A stretch of 57,056 bases of DNA from Arthrobacter sp. SDTb3-6 (GCF_013376095.1 NZ_JAAMFN010000029.1:1-57056), one strand, 5' to 3'; positions 26,575 to 36,184 are shown, numbered from the stretch's first letter. Notes: generated from the letters alone by a model not told the origin. Translations and numbers: made by a program.

Positions 26575-27080
26575 AACAACGCTTCGGTGTGGGTCCGTGA
26601 CGGGTTTTCCAGCTCCAGCAGGAACTGTTTCCGCCCGAGCCCGCCGGCGTAGCCCACCAGGGAGCCGTCGGCGCCCACCACGCGGTGGCACGGGACGATG
26701 ATGCTGATGGGGTTGCGGCCGTTGGCCGAGCCCACGGCCTGCGCCAGGGAACGGTCGCCCAGCAGTTCGGCAATGTCGCCATAGGTGCGCAGTTCGCCGT
26801 ACGGGATCTGGCCCAGGGCGTCCCAGACGCGGTGCTGGAACGGGTTCCCGGCGGGTGCCAGCCGCAGGGAAAACTCCCGTCGGCTGCCGGCGAAGTATTC
26901 GCCCAGCTGCCGTGCCGTCGCCGCAAGGACGGGAGAGGCCGAGGTGTCGACCCGCTCCCCGAACGCCTCCCAACCCGGCCGGCGCCGGTGTTCGGCCATG
27001 TACACGGCCGCCAGCCCGGCGTCGTTCGCCACGGCGGTCAGCGGGCCGATGGGCGAGTCAAAAACGGTGTAGGTGTTCAT
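26571..27080 (-). CDS. ogt: Methylated-DNA-protein cysteine methyltransferase
   Basis: 169 residues. Transfers alkyl groups from O6-alkylguanine to its own cysteine, located in IIVPCHRVVGADGSLVGYAGG. The wing helix region VWDALGQIPYGELRTYGDIA binds DNA. The N-terminal domain begins YTVFDSPIGPLTAVAND, as in typical Ogt. The ATG at 27080 follows GGAGG. First gene of the operon, with its stop overlapping the sigma factor start. Having two MGMT paralogues in one operon, this one of standard length and the other extended, is the point of interest. Confidence 0.93.
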   Translation of the reverse strand: MNTYTVFDSPIGPLTAVANDAGLAAVYMAEHRRRPGWEAFGERVDTSASPVLAATARQLGEYFAGSRREFSLRLAPAGNPFQHRVWDALGQIPYGELRTYGDIAELLGDRSLAQAVGSANGRNPISIIVPCHRVVGADGSLVGYAGGLGRKQFLLELENPSRTHTEALF

Positions 27081-27145
27081 GTTTTTCCTCCATGCCCTGT
27101 AGACGCCCGCCGCCCCGAAAACGTGAGGAGCGGCAGCTGCGGGTT

Positions 27146-27832
27146 TCAGGGCCGGGCGGCGAAGCGTTCGAGCAGGTCGACGTAGCCGGAGACAATGAGC
27201 ATGTCGCGCCCGGACACGCGCGTGTGGGGCTGGGCATAGGTGAAGTCCTCGCCGGGCGACTTCACCCCGACAATGGTCACCCCGTACTTGGAACGGACCT
27301 TGGACTCCTCGAGGGTGAAGCCCTGGGTCTCCTTCGGCGGGTACATTTTCACGATCGCGAAGTCGTCGTCGAACTCGATGAAGTCCAGCATGCGCCCGCC
27401 CACCAGGTGCGCGGCCCGGACGCCGGCGTCGGCCTCGGGGTAGATGACGTGGTTGGCGCCGATGCGCGTGAGGATCTTCCCGTGCGACTGCGTGATGGCC
27501 TTGACCCACAGGTGCGCGATGCCCAGGTCCACCAGGTTCACGGTGATGAGGACGCTGGATTCGATGGAGGTGCCCACCCCGACGACGGCGGAGCTGAAGT
27601 CCTGAGCGCCGAGCTGGCGGAGCGCGTCGATGTTGGTGGCGTCGGCCTCGACCACGTGCGTGAGGACGCCGGCCCACTTCTGGACCAGGGCGGGGTCGCG
27701 CTCGATCGCGAGCACCTCCCGGCCCTGCTTGACCAGCTGGTGGGCCGTGGACGCACCAAAGCGCCCCAGCCCAATGACCAGGACCGGCGCATTGTGCGGC
27801 GGGCGGTTGCTGGAATTTACCTTGTCAGCCAA
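27146..27832 (-). CDS. TrkA/KtrA-type potassium uptake regulatory protein
   Basis: 228 residues. The RCK-N Rossmann domain has VLVIGLGRFGASTAHQL with the GxGxxG nucleotide motif, an acidic residue at the end of strand 2 (VLAIERD), and VEADATN. The RCK-C domain occupies about residues 145-228. It gates the TrkH/KtrB channel encoded directly upstream in response to nucleotides. A TTG start at 27832 is used; it overlaps the TrkH-like stop by eight bases, so the two are coupled. The start is not certain because no ATG precedes the conserved core. Confidence 0.92.
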   Translation of the reverse strand: MADKVNSSNRPPHNAPVLVIGLGRFGASTAHQLVKQGREVLAIERDPALVQKWAGVLTHVVEADATNIDALRQLGAQDFSSAVVGVGTSIESSVLITVNLVDLGIAHLWVKAITQSHGKILTRIGANHVIYPEADAGVRAAHLVGGRMLDFIEFDDDFAIVKMYPPKETQGFTLEESKVRSKYGVTIVGVKSPGEDFTYAQPHTRVSGRDMLIVSGYVDLLERFAARP

Positions 27833-29231
27833 TGATGGGCCTCTCTTCCGGGTAGTGGTACAGCTGGCGGCGCTGGCGCAGGGCCAGGGCGGCAGCGAGC
27901 GTGATGGAGCCGACACGGCCAAAGAACATCAGGGCGCAGAGCACATACACGCCCGACGGCGGCAGCTGGGCGCTGAGCCCCGTGCTCAGGCCCACGGTGG
28001 CGAAGGCAGAGATCGTTTCAAACAGGACCCGGTCCAGGCCCTGTCCCGAGATGGCGAGCAGCAGCCCGCAGGCGATCATGACGAACGTGGCGCCCATCAT
28101 GATCACGGAGATGGCCACGCGCATGGTCCCCTGCGGGATGGTGCGGCCGTAGATTTTCACGTCGTTGTCGCCGCGCGCCTCGGCCACGATGGCCAGGAAC
28201 ATCACGGCCAGGGTGGTGACCTTGATGCCGCCAGCCGTCGACGCCGAACCGCCGCCCACAAACATGAGGGCGTCGGTGAGCAGCATGGTGGAGGAATGCA
28301 TGGAGTTCATGTCCACCAGGTTGAAGCCCAGGGACCTGGTCATGATGGAGGCAAAGATCGAGTGCGTGATCTTGTCGCCCAGGCTCATGTTGCCGATGGT
28401 GGCCGGGTTGGTCCATTCCATCGCGCCCCACAGCACGGCGCCGGCCACCAGCAGTATCAGCGAGACCTGGATGGTGAGCTTGGCGTGCAGCGTCCACTTC
28501 CTGAAGCGGAAGCCGCTGGCCAGCAGCACCATCAGGACGGGGAAGCCCAGGCTGCCGATGAAGCCGCCCACCATCAGCGGCACCAGGATCCACAGGTCCG
28601 CCTCGTAGGGGACCACGCCGTCGGAATGGGGGGTGAACCCGGCATTGTTGAAGGCCGAGATCGAGTAAAACGCGGCATGCCAGATGGCCTGGGGCAGGGT
28701 TTCGCCCAGGACCAGGAACCGCGGGGCCAAGATGAGTGCCAGCGCCGCCTCAATGGCCACGGAGGTGCTGATGACGATCCGCAGCAGCGTGCCCACTTCG
28801 CCCAGCCGCCCGGCGTTCATGGCTTCCTGGGCGATGAGCTTGCCGCGCACGCCCAGGCGCTTGCTGACCATCAGCGACATCAGCGAGGCCAGGGTCAGGA
28901 TGCCCAGGCCGCCGACAAAGATGCCGATCAGGATCACCAGCTGGCCAAAAAACGACCAGTGCAGGGCGGTGGAGACGGTGGTCAGCCCGGTCACGCAGAC
29001 GGCGGAGACGGCCGTGAACAACGCGTCGTGGAAGGCTGTGGCGTGGCCGTCGCGGGCCGCCGCGGGCAGGGACAGCACCAGCGTGAAGGCCAGGATGACG
29101 AGGGCAAAGACGATCAGCGCCAGCCGTGCCGGGGAGCTGTTGGCGACGCGGTCCACAAAGTCGCGGACGGTGACCACAACCGCGAGGGGCCAGCGGTTGG
29201 CCGTCGGGGCCTGGGTGGATTTAGTGGCCAA
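27825..29231 (-). CDS. TrkH/KtrB-family potassium channel subunit
   Basis: 468 residues, integral membrane protein with four repeated membrane-pore-membrane units. The four selectivity-filter segments are visible: SAVCVTGLTT, SAFNNAGFTPH, GGGSASTAGGIK and FATVGLSTGL, each with the central glycine. It should import potassium together with the TrkA-like protein. The start is ambiguous: TTG at 29231 is used, while the frame is open to a further TTG at 29300. The divergent acuC-like gene starts 100 bases away. Confidence 0.92.
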   Translation of the reverse strand: MATKSTQAPTANRWPLAVVVTVRDFVDRVANSSPARLALIVFALVILAFTLVLSLPAAARDGHATAFHDALFTAVSAVCVTGLTTVSTALHWSFFGQLVILIGIFVGGLGILTLASLMSLMVSKRLGVRGKLIAQEAMNAGRLGEVGTLLRIVISTSVAIEAALALILAPRFLVLGETLPQAIWHAAFYSISAFNNAGFTPHSDGVVPYEADLWILVPLMVGGFIGSLGFPVLMVLLASGFRFRKWTLHAKLTIQVSLILLVAGAVLWGAMEWTNPATIGNMSLGDKITHSIFASIMTRSLGFNLVDMNSMHSSTMLLTDALMFVGGGSASTAGGIKVTTLAVMFLAIVAEARGDNDVKIYGRTIPQGTMRVAISVIMMGATFVMIACGLLLAISGQGLDRVLFETISAFATVGLSTGLSAQLPPSGVYVLCALMFFGRVGSITLAAALALRQRRQLYHYPEERPIIG

Positions 29232-29330
29232 GGTGTATGCCGACCCTTCCTGCCCGTTGTAAGCCTTCCTGTTCCCTCCCTGCTGCCGCCGATACGGCAA
29301 AGCGGCGGGGAGTTCGGTAGCCTGTGATGG

Positions 29331-30542
29331 ATGTCATCCATTGCCAGCACCGGGCCATCGGCCGTCCCGACAAGCATAGTCTGCGATGCGGCCATGGCTG
29401 CGTACAATTTTGGCCCCTGCCACCCCATGTCGCCAAAGCGGCTGGAGCTGACCTCCCGGCTGGCCCGCGAGCTGGGCATCCTGGACCTGCCGCAGGTGGC
29501 CGTTGCAGCGGCCCGCGTGGCCTCCGACGATGAGCTTGCCACCGTGCACAGCCCCGCCTACATCGCCGCCGTCAAGCGCGTGGGGGAGGACCCCGGCCGC
29601 CCCGATCCGGACCACGGGCTGGGCACCGAGGACGACCCGGCCTTCGCCGGCATGCACGAGGCCAGTGCCCGCCTGGCCGGCGCCTCCTTGAACGCCGCCG
29701 ACGCCCTCATCTCCGGGGCCGCCGTGCACGCCGTCAACTTTGGCGGCGGCATGCACCACGCCAGCCGGGAGAAGGCCAGCGGATTCTGCATTTACAACGA
29801 CGCCGCCATGGCCGTGCAGCGCCTCCTGGACGCCGGCGCGTCCAGGATTGCCTACGTGGACATCGACGCCCACCACGGCGACGGCACCCAGGGCATCTTT
29901 TGGGACGACCCCCGGGTCCTGACCATTTCCCTGCATGAATCCGGGCTGACCCTTTTTCCCGGCACGGGCTTCGCGAACGAGATCGGCGGGCCGCAGGCGC
30001 AGGGCTCGGCCGTGAATGTCGCCCTGCCGGCCGGCACGTCCGACGGCGGCTGGCTGCGTGCCTTCCACGCCGTGGTGCCGCAGCTGGTGGAGGCCTTCGG
30101 CCCGGACGTCATCGTCAGCCAGCATGGCTGCGACTCGCACCGGGACGACGATCTGACCCATTTGAACACCAGCGTCGACGCCCAGCGGGAGGCTGCCCTG
30201 TCCATTGCGGCCCTGGCCGGCAAGGTGTGCGGCGGCCGCTGGCTGGCGACCGGCGGCGGCGGGTATAACATCATCAGCGTGGTCCCGCGGGTGTGGTCGC
30301 ACCTGATGGCGATAGCCGCCGGCTGCCCCGTCCCGCTGCGCACCCCCGTCCCTGAAGCGTGGCGCAAGCATGTCCTGGAACGCTACGGCCGGGTGGCGCC
30401 GCTGCTCATGGGGGAGGATGCGGACACCTGGTGGAGGTCCTGGGAAGTGGGCTACAACCCCTCCGACGCCGTGGACCGCACCATCATGGCCACGCGCAAG
30501 GCGGTGTTTCCGCTCTACGGGCTGGACCCGTGGTTCGATTGA
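29331..30542 (+). CDS. acuC: AcuC-like histone deacetylase superfamily protein
   Basis: 403 residues; zinc-dependent deacetylase of the class I HDAC/AcuC fold. Active-site elements: FGGGMHHASREKASGFCIYND, YVDIDAHHGDGTQ (zinc ligands Asp and His), and QHGCDSHRDDDL with the third ligand, then TGGGGYN. AcuC removes acetyl groups from acetyl-CoA synthetase in Bacillus; the substrate here is inferred. The start at 29331 gives a short leader before the conserved IVCDAAMAAYNFGPCHPMSP, so the true start cannot be much later. Confidence 0.9.
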   Translation: MSSIASTGPSAVPTSIVCDAAMAAYNFGPCHPMSPKRLELTSRLARELGILDLPQVAVAAARVASDDELATVHSPAYIAAVKRVGEDPGRPDPDHGLGTEDDPAFAGMHEASARLAGASLNAADALISGAAVHAVNFGGGMHHASREKASGFCIYNDAAMAVQRLLDAGASRIAYVDIDAHHGDGTQGIFWDDPRVLTISLHESGLTLFPGTGFANEIGGPQAQGSAVNVALPAGTSDGGWLRAFHAVVPQLVEAFGPDVIVSQHGCDSHRDDDLTHLNTSVDAQREAALSIAALAGKVCGGRWLATGGGGYNIISVVPRVWSHLMAIAAGCPVPLRTPVPEAWRKHVLERYGRVAPLLMGEDADTWWRSWEVGYNPSDAVDRTIMATRKAVFPLYGLDPWFD

Positions 30543-30579
30543 AGATGCCGTGGCGGGCATATGTCGCTAGGGTGGTGTG

Positions 30580-31179
30580 ATGGTCGTTGAAGCAGTATTC
30601 GCAGTCATTGCCGAGGTCACGCGCAGGGACATCCTGGAGGCACTGGCCACCGGGCACAAGGCTGTGGGCCAGCTCGTGGAGGAACTGGGGGTGTCCCAGC
30701 CCACCGTGTCCAAGCACCTGCGCGTGCTGCGTGAGGCCGGCGTGGTGACCATGCGCGCCCAGGGCCAGAAGCGCTTCTACAGCATCAACACCGAACCGCT
30801 CACCCTCGTGTCCGAATGGCTGGACGGGCTGGGCGCCGGGGTGGCCGCAACGCCGCGGCCTGTGGCGCCCGCACGGGTGGCCGCGCCCGCTCCCGCAGCC
30901 CCGGCCGCTCCCACCCCGGCAGCCCCGGCTGCTCCCACCCCGGCTGCCTCAGCAGCCCCAGCCCCCTGGACAGTTCCGGCCACACTGGCCGTCGTCGTGC
31001 CGGCCGCCGCTGCAGCCCAACTCGAGCCGGCAGGCCTGCCGGTGCCGTCCGGCGTCGTCCAGGACGGGGCGCACGATCCCTCCGTGCAGCAGCAGATCAC
31101 CCGCAGTGTGGGGCGTGCGGCCAACAAGGCCGCGGACCTGCTGGCCAACCTGCCGTCCTTTCGCCGCCGCAAGGACTGA
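30580..31179 (+). CDS. ArsR-type winged-helix regulator with Ala/Pro linker and basic tail
   Basis: 199 residues. The first 80 form an ArsR-like winged helix: VFAVIAEVTRRDILEAL, VGQLVEELGVSQPTVSKHLRVLREAGVV, then QKRFYSINTEPL. No metal-binding cysteines are seen. Residues 85-150 are an Ala/Pro/Thr linker with short repeats of the type PAAPAAPTP. The last 35 residues are a distinct amphipathic, basic segment (ITRSVGRAANKAADLLANL, then RRRKD). An ATG at 30580 is chosen over GTG 30577. A TAGGGT at 30569-30574 suggests a possible leaderless transcript. Confidence 0.8.
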   Translation: MVVEAVFAVIAEVTRRDILEALATGHKAVGQLVEELGVSQPTVSKHLRVLREAGVVTMRAQGQKRFYSINTEPLTLVSEWLDGLGAGVAATPRPVAPARVAAPAPAAPAAPTPAAPAAPTPAASAAPAPWTVPATLAVVVPAAAAAQLEPAGLPVPSGVVQDGAHDPSVQQQITRSVGRAANKAADLLANLPSFRRRKD

Positions 31180-32700
<1,521 letters not shown>

Positions 32701-32736
32701 GGGCCGGTCTTCCGGACAGCACTACCACGCACCTTC

Positions 32737-32764
32737 GGCGCGTCCCCCATCCGGGGGACGCGCC
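32737..32764 (+). terminator. Terminator after gdhA
   Basis: A perfect 12-bp stem, GGCGCGTCCCCC with GGGGGACGCGCC and a four-base loop, lies 36 bases after the gdhA stop. AAAAG follows on the plus strand rather than a T-run, so the hairpin alone would provide termination. Confidence 0.6.
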
Positions 32765-32871
32765 AAAAGTGTCCTGGCCGCAGGTACGGTGCGGGACCGG
32801 CGCAGCTGCGGCTACGCTGGAAGCGGGACCGGCGCCACGGACGCCGGCCACGTCCTTGGGGAGGGTGAACC

Positions 32872-34131
32872 GTGGTCAGTGCAAAGGCGCCTGGGCATGT
32901 GGCGGTTGTTGGTGCGGGGATCATCGGGCTCTCCACCGCCTGGTATCTGCAGGAGCGCGGCATCGGCGTCACCGTGGTGGACCGCGGCGGGGTTGCCAGC
33001 GGTTCCTCGTGGGGCAATGCCGGCTGGCTGACCCCGGCCCTCACGCTTCCGCTCAGCGAACCCTCCGTCCTGGCCTACGGCCTGAAGGCGATGCTGGATC
33101 CTGCCTCGCCGCTGTATGTCCCGTTCTCCGCGGACCCGCAGTTGCTGAAATTCCTGGCCGGCTTTGCCCGGAACTGCACGCCCGGCAGGTGGCGGGCCGC
33201 CATGGGCGTCTTTGCCGAGGTGGGCCACACCGGCCTGGACGCCTTTGACGAGATTGCACAGGCCGCCGGACCCGGCGCCGAGCCCACCCGCCCGGCCGAT
33301 CCCTTCCTGGCGGCCTTTGCTTCCGTGGCGGACCGCGATGCACTGGTGAAGGAATTCCGCGTGATCCGCGAGACCGGCGGCAGCGTCGACTACTCGCTCA
33401 TGTCCGGCGGGGAAATCCGCGGCCTCGAGCCCGCCTTGGGCGCCGGCGTGGTGGCAGGCATCGGGATCCGCGGCCAGCGCTACCTCAACCCGCCGAGGTT
33501 CATGGATTCACTGGCCCGGTCCGTCACCGCCCGTGGCGGCACCATCACGGGTGCCTTCAACGTCCTGGACGTCCGTGACACCGGCACCGGCGTGGAAATC
33601 ATTGGCTCCGAGGGGCGTGCCCTTGCGGCCGACGCCGTTGTCCTCGCCACGGGCGCGTGGCTGGGGGCCCTGGCCCGCAGGTTCGGCGTCAGGCGGGTGG
33701 TCCAGGCCGGCCGCGGCTACAGCTTCACCGTGGTGCCCGGGGCCATGCCCGGCCGTCCCATTTATTTCCCTGCCCAGCGGGTGGCTTGCACCCCGCTGGG
33801 CGACAGGGTCCGGGTGGCCGGCATGATGGAGTTCCGCGACGCCGGTGCACCCCTGGACCCGCGGCGGATCCAGGCCATCGTGGCCGCCGCGGCGCCCATG
33901 TTCACGGGTATCGACTGGGAGGACCGTGCCGAGGAATGGGTGGGCGCACGGCCCTGCACCACGGACGGCTTCCCGCTGGTCGGCGCCTCACGGTCGCCGC
34001 GCGTGCACGTGGCCGGAGGCCACGGCATGTGGGGCATCGCGCTGGGCCCGCTGACCGGCAAGATGGTGGCCGCCGGGCTCACCGGCACCACGCCGCCGGC
34101 CATCATGCGCCACTTCAACCCGCTGCGCTGA
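32872..34131 (+). CDS. DadA-like FAD-dependent D-amino acid dehydrogenase
   Basis: 419 residues of the DAO/DadA family, oxidising D-amino acids or related amines with FAD. The N-terminal dinucleotide motif is VAVVGAGIIGLSTAWYL, followed by WGNAGWLTPAL, typical of DadA. The C-terminal substrate/FAD part has GARPCTTDGFPLVGASR and HVAGGHGMWGIALGPLTGKMVA. A GTG start at 32872 is preceded by GGGGAGGG. The substrate is uncertain: hydroxyproline or D-alanine type reactions are both possible. Confidence 0.88.
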   Translation: MVSAKAPGHVAVVGAGIIGLSTAWYLQERGIGVTVVDRGGVASGSSWGNAGWLTPALTLPLSEPSVLAYGLKAMLDPASPLYVPFSADPQLLKFLAGFARNCTPGRWRAAMGVFAEVGHTGLDAFDEIAQAAGPGAEPTRPADPFLAAFASVADRDALVKEFRVIRETGGSVDYSLMSGGEIRGLEPALGAGVVAGIGIRGQRYLNPPRFMDSLARSVTARGGTITGAFNVLDVRDTGTGVEIIGSEGRALAADAVVLATGAWLGALARRFGVRRVVQAGRGYSFTVVPGAMPGRPIYFPAQRVACTPLGDRVRVAGMMEFRDAGAPLDPRRIQAIVAAAAPMFTGIDWEDRAEEWVGARPCTTDGFPLVGASRSPRVHVAGGHGMWGIALGPLTGKMVAAGLTGTTPPAIMRHFNPLR

Positions 34132-34155
34132 GCCCGCAACACAAACGGTCACAAT

Positions 34156-34185
34156 TTGGCGCGGCGTCACAGGGCGGCCTACAGT
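34156..34185 (+). promoter_or_regulatory. Candidate promoter of the aromatic leader/DAHP synthase transcript
   Basis: TTGGCG (34156-34161) and TACAGT (34180-34185) are separated by 18 bases. Transcription starting about seven bases after the -10 would begin at or next to the leader peptide ATG (34192), making it a leaderless mRNA, common in Actinobacteria. Confidence 0.5.
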
Positions 34186-34191
34186 AAAGCC

Positions 34192-34251
34192 ATGACAAAC
34201 CGTTGGTATGCGTATTTTTCGTTGGCTCTGGAGGGGCCCGCGTCGAACTGA
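34192..34251 (+). CDS. Aromatic-rich leader peptide (attenuator) for DAHP synthase
   Basis: A 19-codon frame reads MTNRWYAYFSLALEGPASN. It packs Trp, Tyr, Tyr and Phe into five consecutive codons (TGG TAT GCG TAT TTT). TAT and TTT are rare in this high-GC genome, which should make the ribosome sensitive to charged tRNA supply. It precedes the gene for the first enzyme of aromatic synthesis by 116 bases. A 13-bp stem begins four bases after the TTT codon. The logic fits ribosome-mediated attenuation, as I recall for an aro leader (aroR) in Corynebacterium. Start and stop are read directly; the regulatory role is inferred. Confidence 0.85.
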   Translation: MTNRWYAYFSLALEGPASN

Positions 34252-34304
34252 CACGCATCCAACACACCTTCAGAGCCAACAGGACAGGGAACATTCCCTG
34301 TCCT
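34222..34304 (+). promoter_or_regulatory. Attenuator stem-loops between leader peptide and DAHP synthase
   Basis: TTGGCTCTGGAGG (34222-34234) pairs with CCTTCAGAGCCAA (34267-34279), 13 bp with one G-U. AGGACAGGGAA (34281-34291) pairs with TTCCCTGTCCT (34294-34304) as a terminator-like hairpin without a T-run. TTCAGA (34269-34274) could instead pair with TCTGAA (34325-34330). A ribosome stalled at the Trp/Tyr/Phe codons would cover the left arm of the first stem and change the fold. Confidence 0.65.
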
Positions 34305-34367
34305 TCGCCATTTCCAGGCGGGTTTCTGAACAGGGGCCCGCTGCCACCTGACATAAGGAACCGCCCC

Positions 34368-35513
34368 GTGACCACCACAGCAGCAGAAACCACCAGCACC
34401 GCAAACCTGCGTGTCAGCCAGTTCACCGCACTCCCGTCGCCGGCCGAACTCCAGGCCGAGCTGCCGTTGGACGCCCAGGCGGCCAACGTCGTCGAACGCG
34501 GCCGCGACCAGGTCCGGGCGGTCCTGGACGGGGTCGACGACCGCCTGTTGGTGATTGTGGGCCCGTGCTCCATCCACGATCCCGCCGCCGGCCTCGAGTA
34601 CGCGCACCGGCTGGCAGCGGCAGCCAGGGAGCACGAGGAGGGCCTGCTCGTGGTGATGCGCGCCTACTTCGAAAAGCCGCGCACCACGGTGGGCTGGAAG
34701 GGCCTGATCAACGATCCGCTCCTGGACGGCAGCCACGACGTCGCCACGGGCCTGCGGATGGCCCGGGAATTCCTTCTCGGCGTGGCCCGCCTCGGCCTGC
34801 CCGCCGGCACCGAATTCCTCGAACCCATCAGCCCCCAGTACACGGCCGACCTCATCGCCTGGGGCGCCATCGGGGCGCGCACCGCCGAAAGCCAGATCCA
34901 CCGCCAGCTCTCATCCGGGCTGTCCATGCCGGTGGGCTTCAAGAACGGCACCGACGGCGACCTCCAGGTGGCCCTTGACGCCTGCCAGGCCGCGAGTGCC
35001 GCGCAGTCCTTCCTGGGGGTCGACGGCGACGGCCGCGCCGCCCTCGTGGGCACCTCCGGCAACCCGGACACGCACGTGATCCTGCGCGGCGGCCGCAAGG
35101 GCCCCAACTACGCCGCGTCCGACGTCGAGGCCGCCGCGGCCCAGGCGGCAGGCGCCGGGATCAACCCCCGCCTGGTGGTGGATGCCAGCCACGCCAACTC
35201 CGGCAAAAGCCACCATCGGCAGGCCGAGGTGGCCCTGGAGATCGGCGCCCAGCTCGAAGGCGGCGGCCCCTCCTCGCAGGCCATTGCCGGCGTCATGCTC
35301 GAAAGCTTCCTGGTGGGAGGGGCACAGAAGCTGGACACCGGGGAGGTTGCTGCGGGCACGGCCCGGCTGAGCTACGGCCAGAGCGTCACGGACGCCTGCA
35401 TGGAGTGGGACGTGACGGCGGATGTGCTGGCGAAGCTGGCCGGGGCCTCGCACGCACGGCGCACCCGGGCACAGGAACAGCGCCCGGTCCCGGCCGGCCC
35501 AAGTTTCCGATAA
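34368..35513 (+). CDS. aroF: Class I 3-deoxy-7-phosphoheptulonate (DAHP) synthase
   Basis: 381 residues; condenses phosphoenolpyruvate and erythrose 4-phosphate, the committing step to chorismate. Type I AroF/G/H signatures: LLVIVGPCSIHDP, MRAYFEKPRTTVGWKGLINDP, EFLEPISPQY, GARTAESQIHRQLSSGLSMPVGFKNGTDG, and VDASHANSGKSHHRQ for the metal site. The GTG at 34368 has ATAAGGAA upstream. The frame continues 55 codons further upstream across the attenuator, but that part is not conserved-looking. Which aromatic amino acid inhibits it cannot be told here. Confidence 0.95.
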   Translation: MTTTAAETTSTANLRVSQFTALPSPAELQAELPLDAQAANVVERGRDQVRAVLDGVDDRLLVIVGPCSIHDPAAGLEYAHRLAAAAREHEEGLLVVMRAYFEKPRTTVGWKGLINDPLLDGSHDVATGLRMAREFLLGVARLGLPAGTEFLEPISPQYTADLIAWGAIGARTAESQIHRQLSSGLSMPVGFKNGTDGDLQVALDACQAASAAQSFLGVDGDGRAALVGTSGNPDTHVILRGGRKGPNYAASDVEAAAAQAAGAGINPRLVVDASHANSGKSHHRQAEVALEIGAQLEGGGPSSQAIAGVMLESFLVGGAQKLDTGEVAAGTARLSYGQSVTDACMEWDVTADVLAKLAGASHARRTRAQEQRPVPAGPSFR

Positions 35514-35620
35514 CAGCTTTCACTTTGGACCCGCCAGCATCTAGAGTAAGGCGTATAGTAGTCCGGGCTGCAGTTTTCCCGGGGTCATTCCACTCGACAA
35601 TAGCGAAGCATGGGGCCAAG

Positions 35621-35866
35621 GTGCAGGAGCAAAACTTCTCCGATGTGAACTTCCTGACGGTCCAGGAAGTTGCGGAGCTCATGCGCGTGTCGAAGATGAC
35701 CGTTTACCGCATGGTGCATGCCGGAGAGCTGCCCGCCGTCCGCTTCGGCCGGTCCTACCGGGTGCCGCAGAACGCCGTGGAGGCCATCCTGAAATCGCCG
35801 GTGGTGGAAGAACGGGGCCAGGGCAGGCGGCGGGACGGGGCCGCCGGTTCGGCGCATACCGGCTAG
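35621..35866 (+). CDS. Excisionase-type helix-turn-helix protein (Rv0500A-like)
   Basis: 81 residues. One MerR/excisionase-type (HTH_17) domain: FLTVQEVAELMRVSKMTVYRMVHAGELPAVRFGRSYRVPQNAVEAIL in successive segments, followed by a basic tail rich in Arg and Gly. The GTG at 35621 is used; a nearby ATG is out of frame. In mycobacteria the equivalent gene, Rv0500A, sits just before the tiny ribosomal protein gene, as here. It resembles BldC-type developmental regulators in size and fold. Not a phage excisionase: there is no integrase nearby. Confidence 0.85.
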   Translation: MQEQNFSDVNFLTVQEVAELMRVSKMTVYRMVHAGELPAVRFGRSYRVPQNAVEAILKSPVVEERGQGRRRDGAAGSAHTG

Positions 35867-35977
35867 AGGCGGTACCCTAGGAAAGATCCATTTTCGGCTT
35901 TGACCGATTCCTGCGATCGGTCGACCTAATCGTTCACGGCTTCTTTTGGGGCCAACTATGTAGTTTGTGAGGAATCC

Positions 35978-36076
35978 ATGGGTTCAGTTATCAAGAAGCG
36001 CCGCAAGCGGATGGCCAAGAAGAAGCACCGCAAGTTGCTTCGCAAGACCCGCCACCAGCGCCGCAACAAGAAGTAA
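35978..36076 (+). CDS. bS22-like ribosomal protein (AURKAIP1/COX24 domain)
   Basis: Only 32 residues, almost half Lys or Arg: [20 protein letters not shown], then [12 protein letters not shown]. This matches the actinobacterial mini-protein Rv0500B, identified as ribosomal protein bS22 of the small subunit. A GTGAGGA ribosome binding site precedes the ATG at 35978. It is too short for normal gene callers and easily missed. The following hairpin with TTTT is its terminator. Its conserved link with the HTH gene upstream is notable. Confidence 0.93.
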   Translation: MGSVIKKRRKRMAKKKHRKLLRKTRHQRRNKK

Positions 36077-36094
36077 GTACGCTTCTGCACAAGG

Positions 36095-36124
36095 CACCCG
36101 TCCACATCCGTGGGCGGGTGTTTT
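36095..36124 (+). terminator. Intrinsic terminator after the bS22-like gene
   Basis: CACCCGTCCAC (36095-36105) pairs with GTGGGCGGGTG (36110-36120), with one mismatch and a four-base loop, followed by TTTT. Classic Rho-independent form on the plus strand. Confidence 0.8.
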
Positions 36125-36184
36125 CGCTTAAGGACGCCCGTCACTGGCCGGCACGGCACGGTGCGGCGCCTTACTTGCGGCGCC

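Noticed and set aside
27630-29327. 565-residue frame antisense to the TrkA/TrkH-like genes
   Set aside because: Extremely rich in His, Gln and Gly, as expected from reading a membrane protein gene backwards.
34203-34367. N-terminal extension of DAHP synthase across the leader
   Set aside because: It would translate the attenuator hairpins. The GTG at 34368 has a ribosome binding site, and the short leader frame explains the region better.
35621-35866. Phage excisionase
   Set aside because: The fold is excisionase-like, but there is no integrase, attachment repeat or phage gene, and the ribosomal neighbour matches the mycobacterial gene pair.
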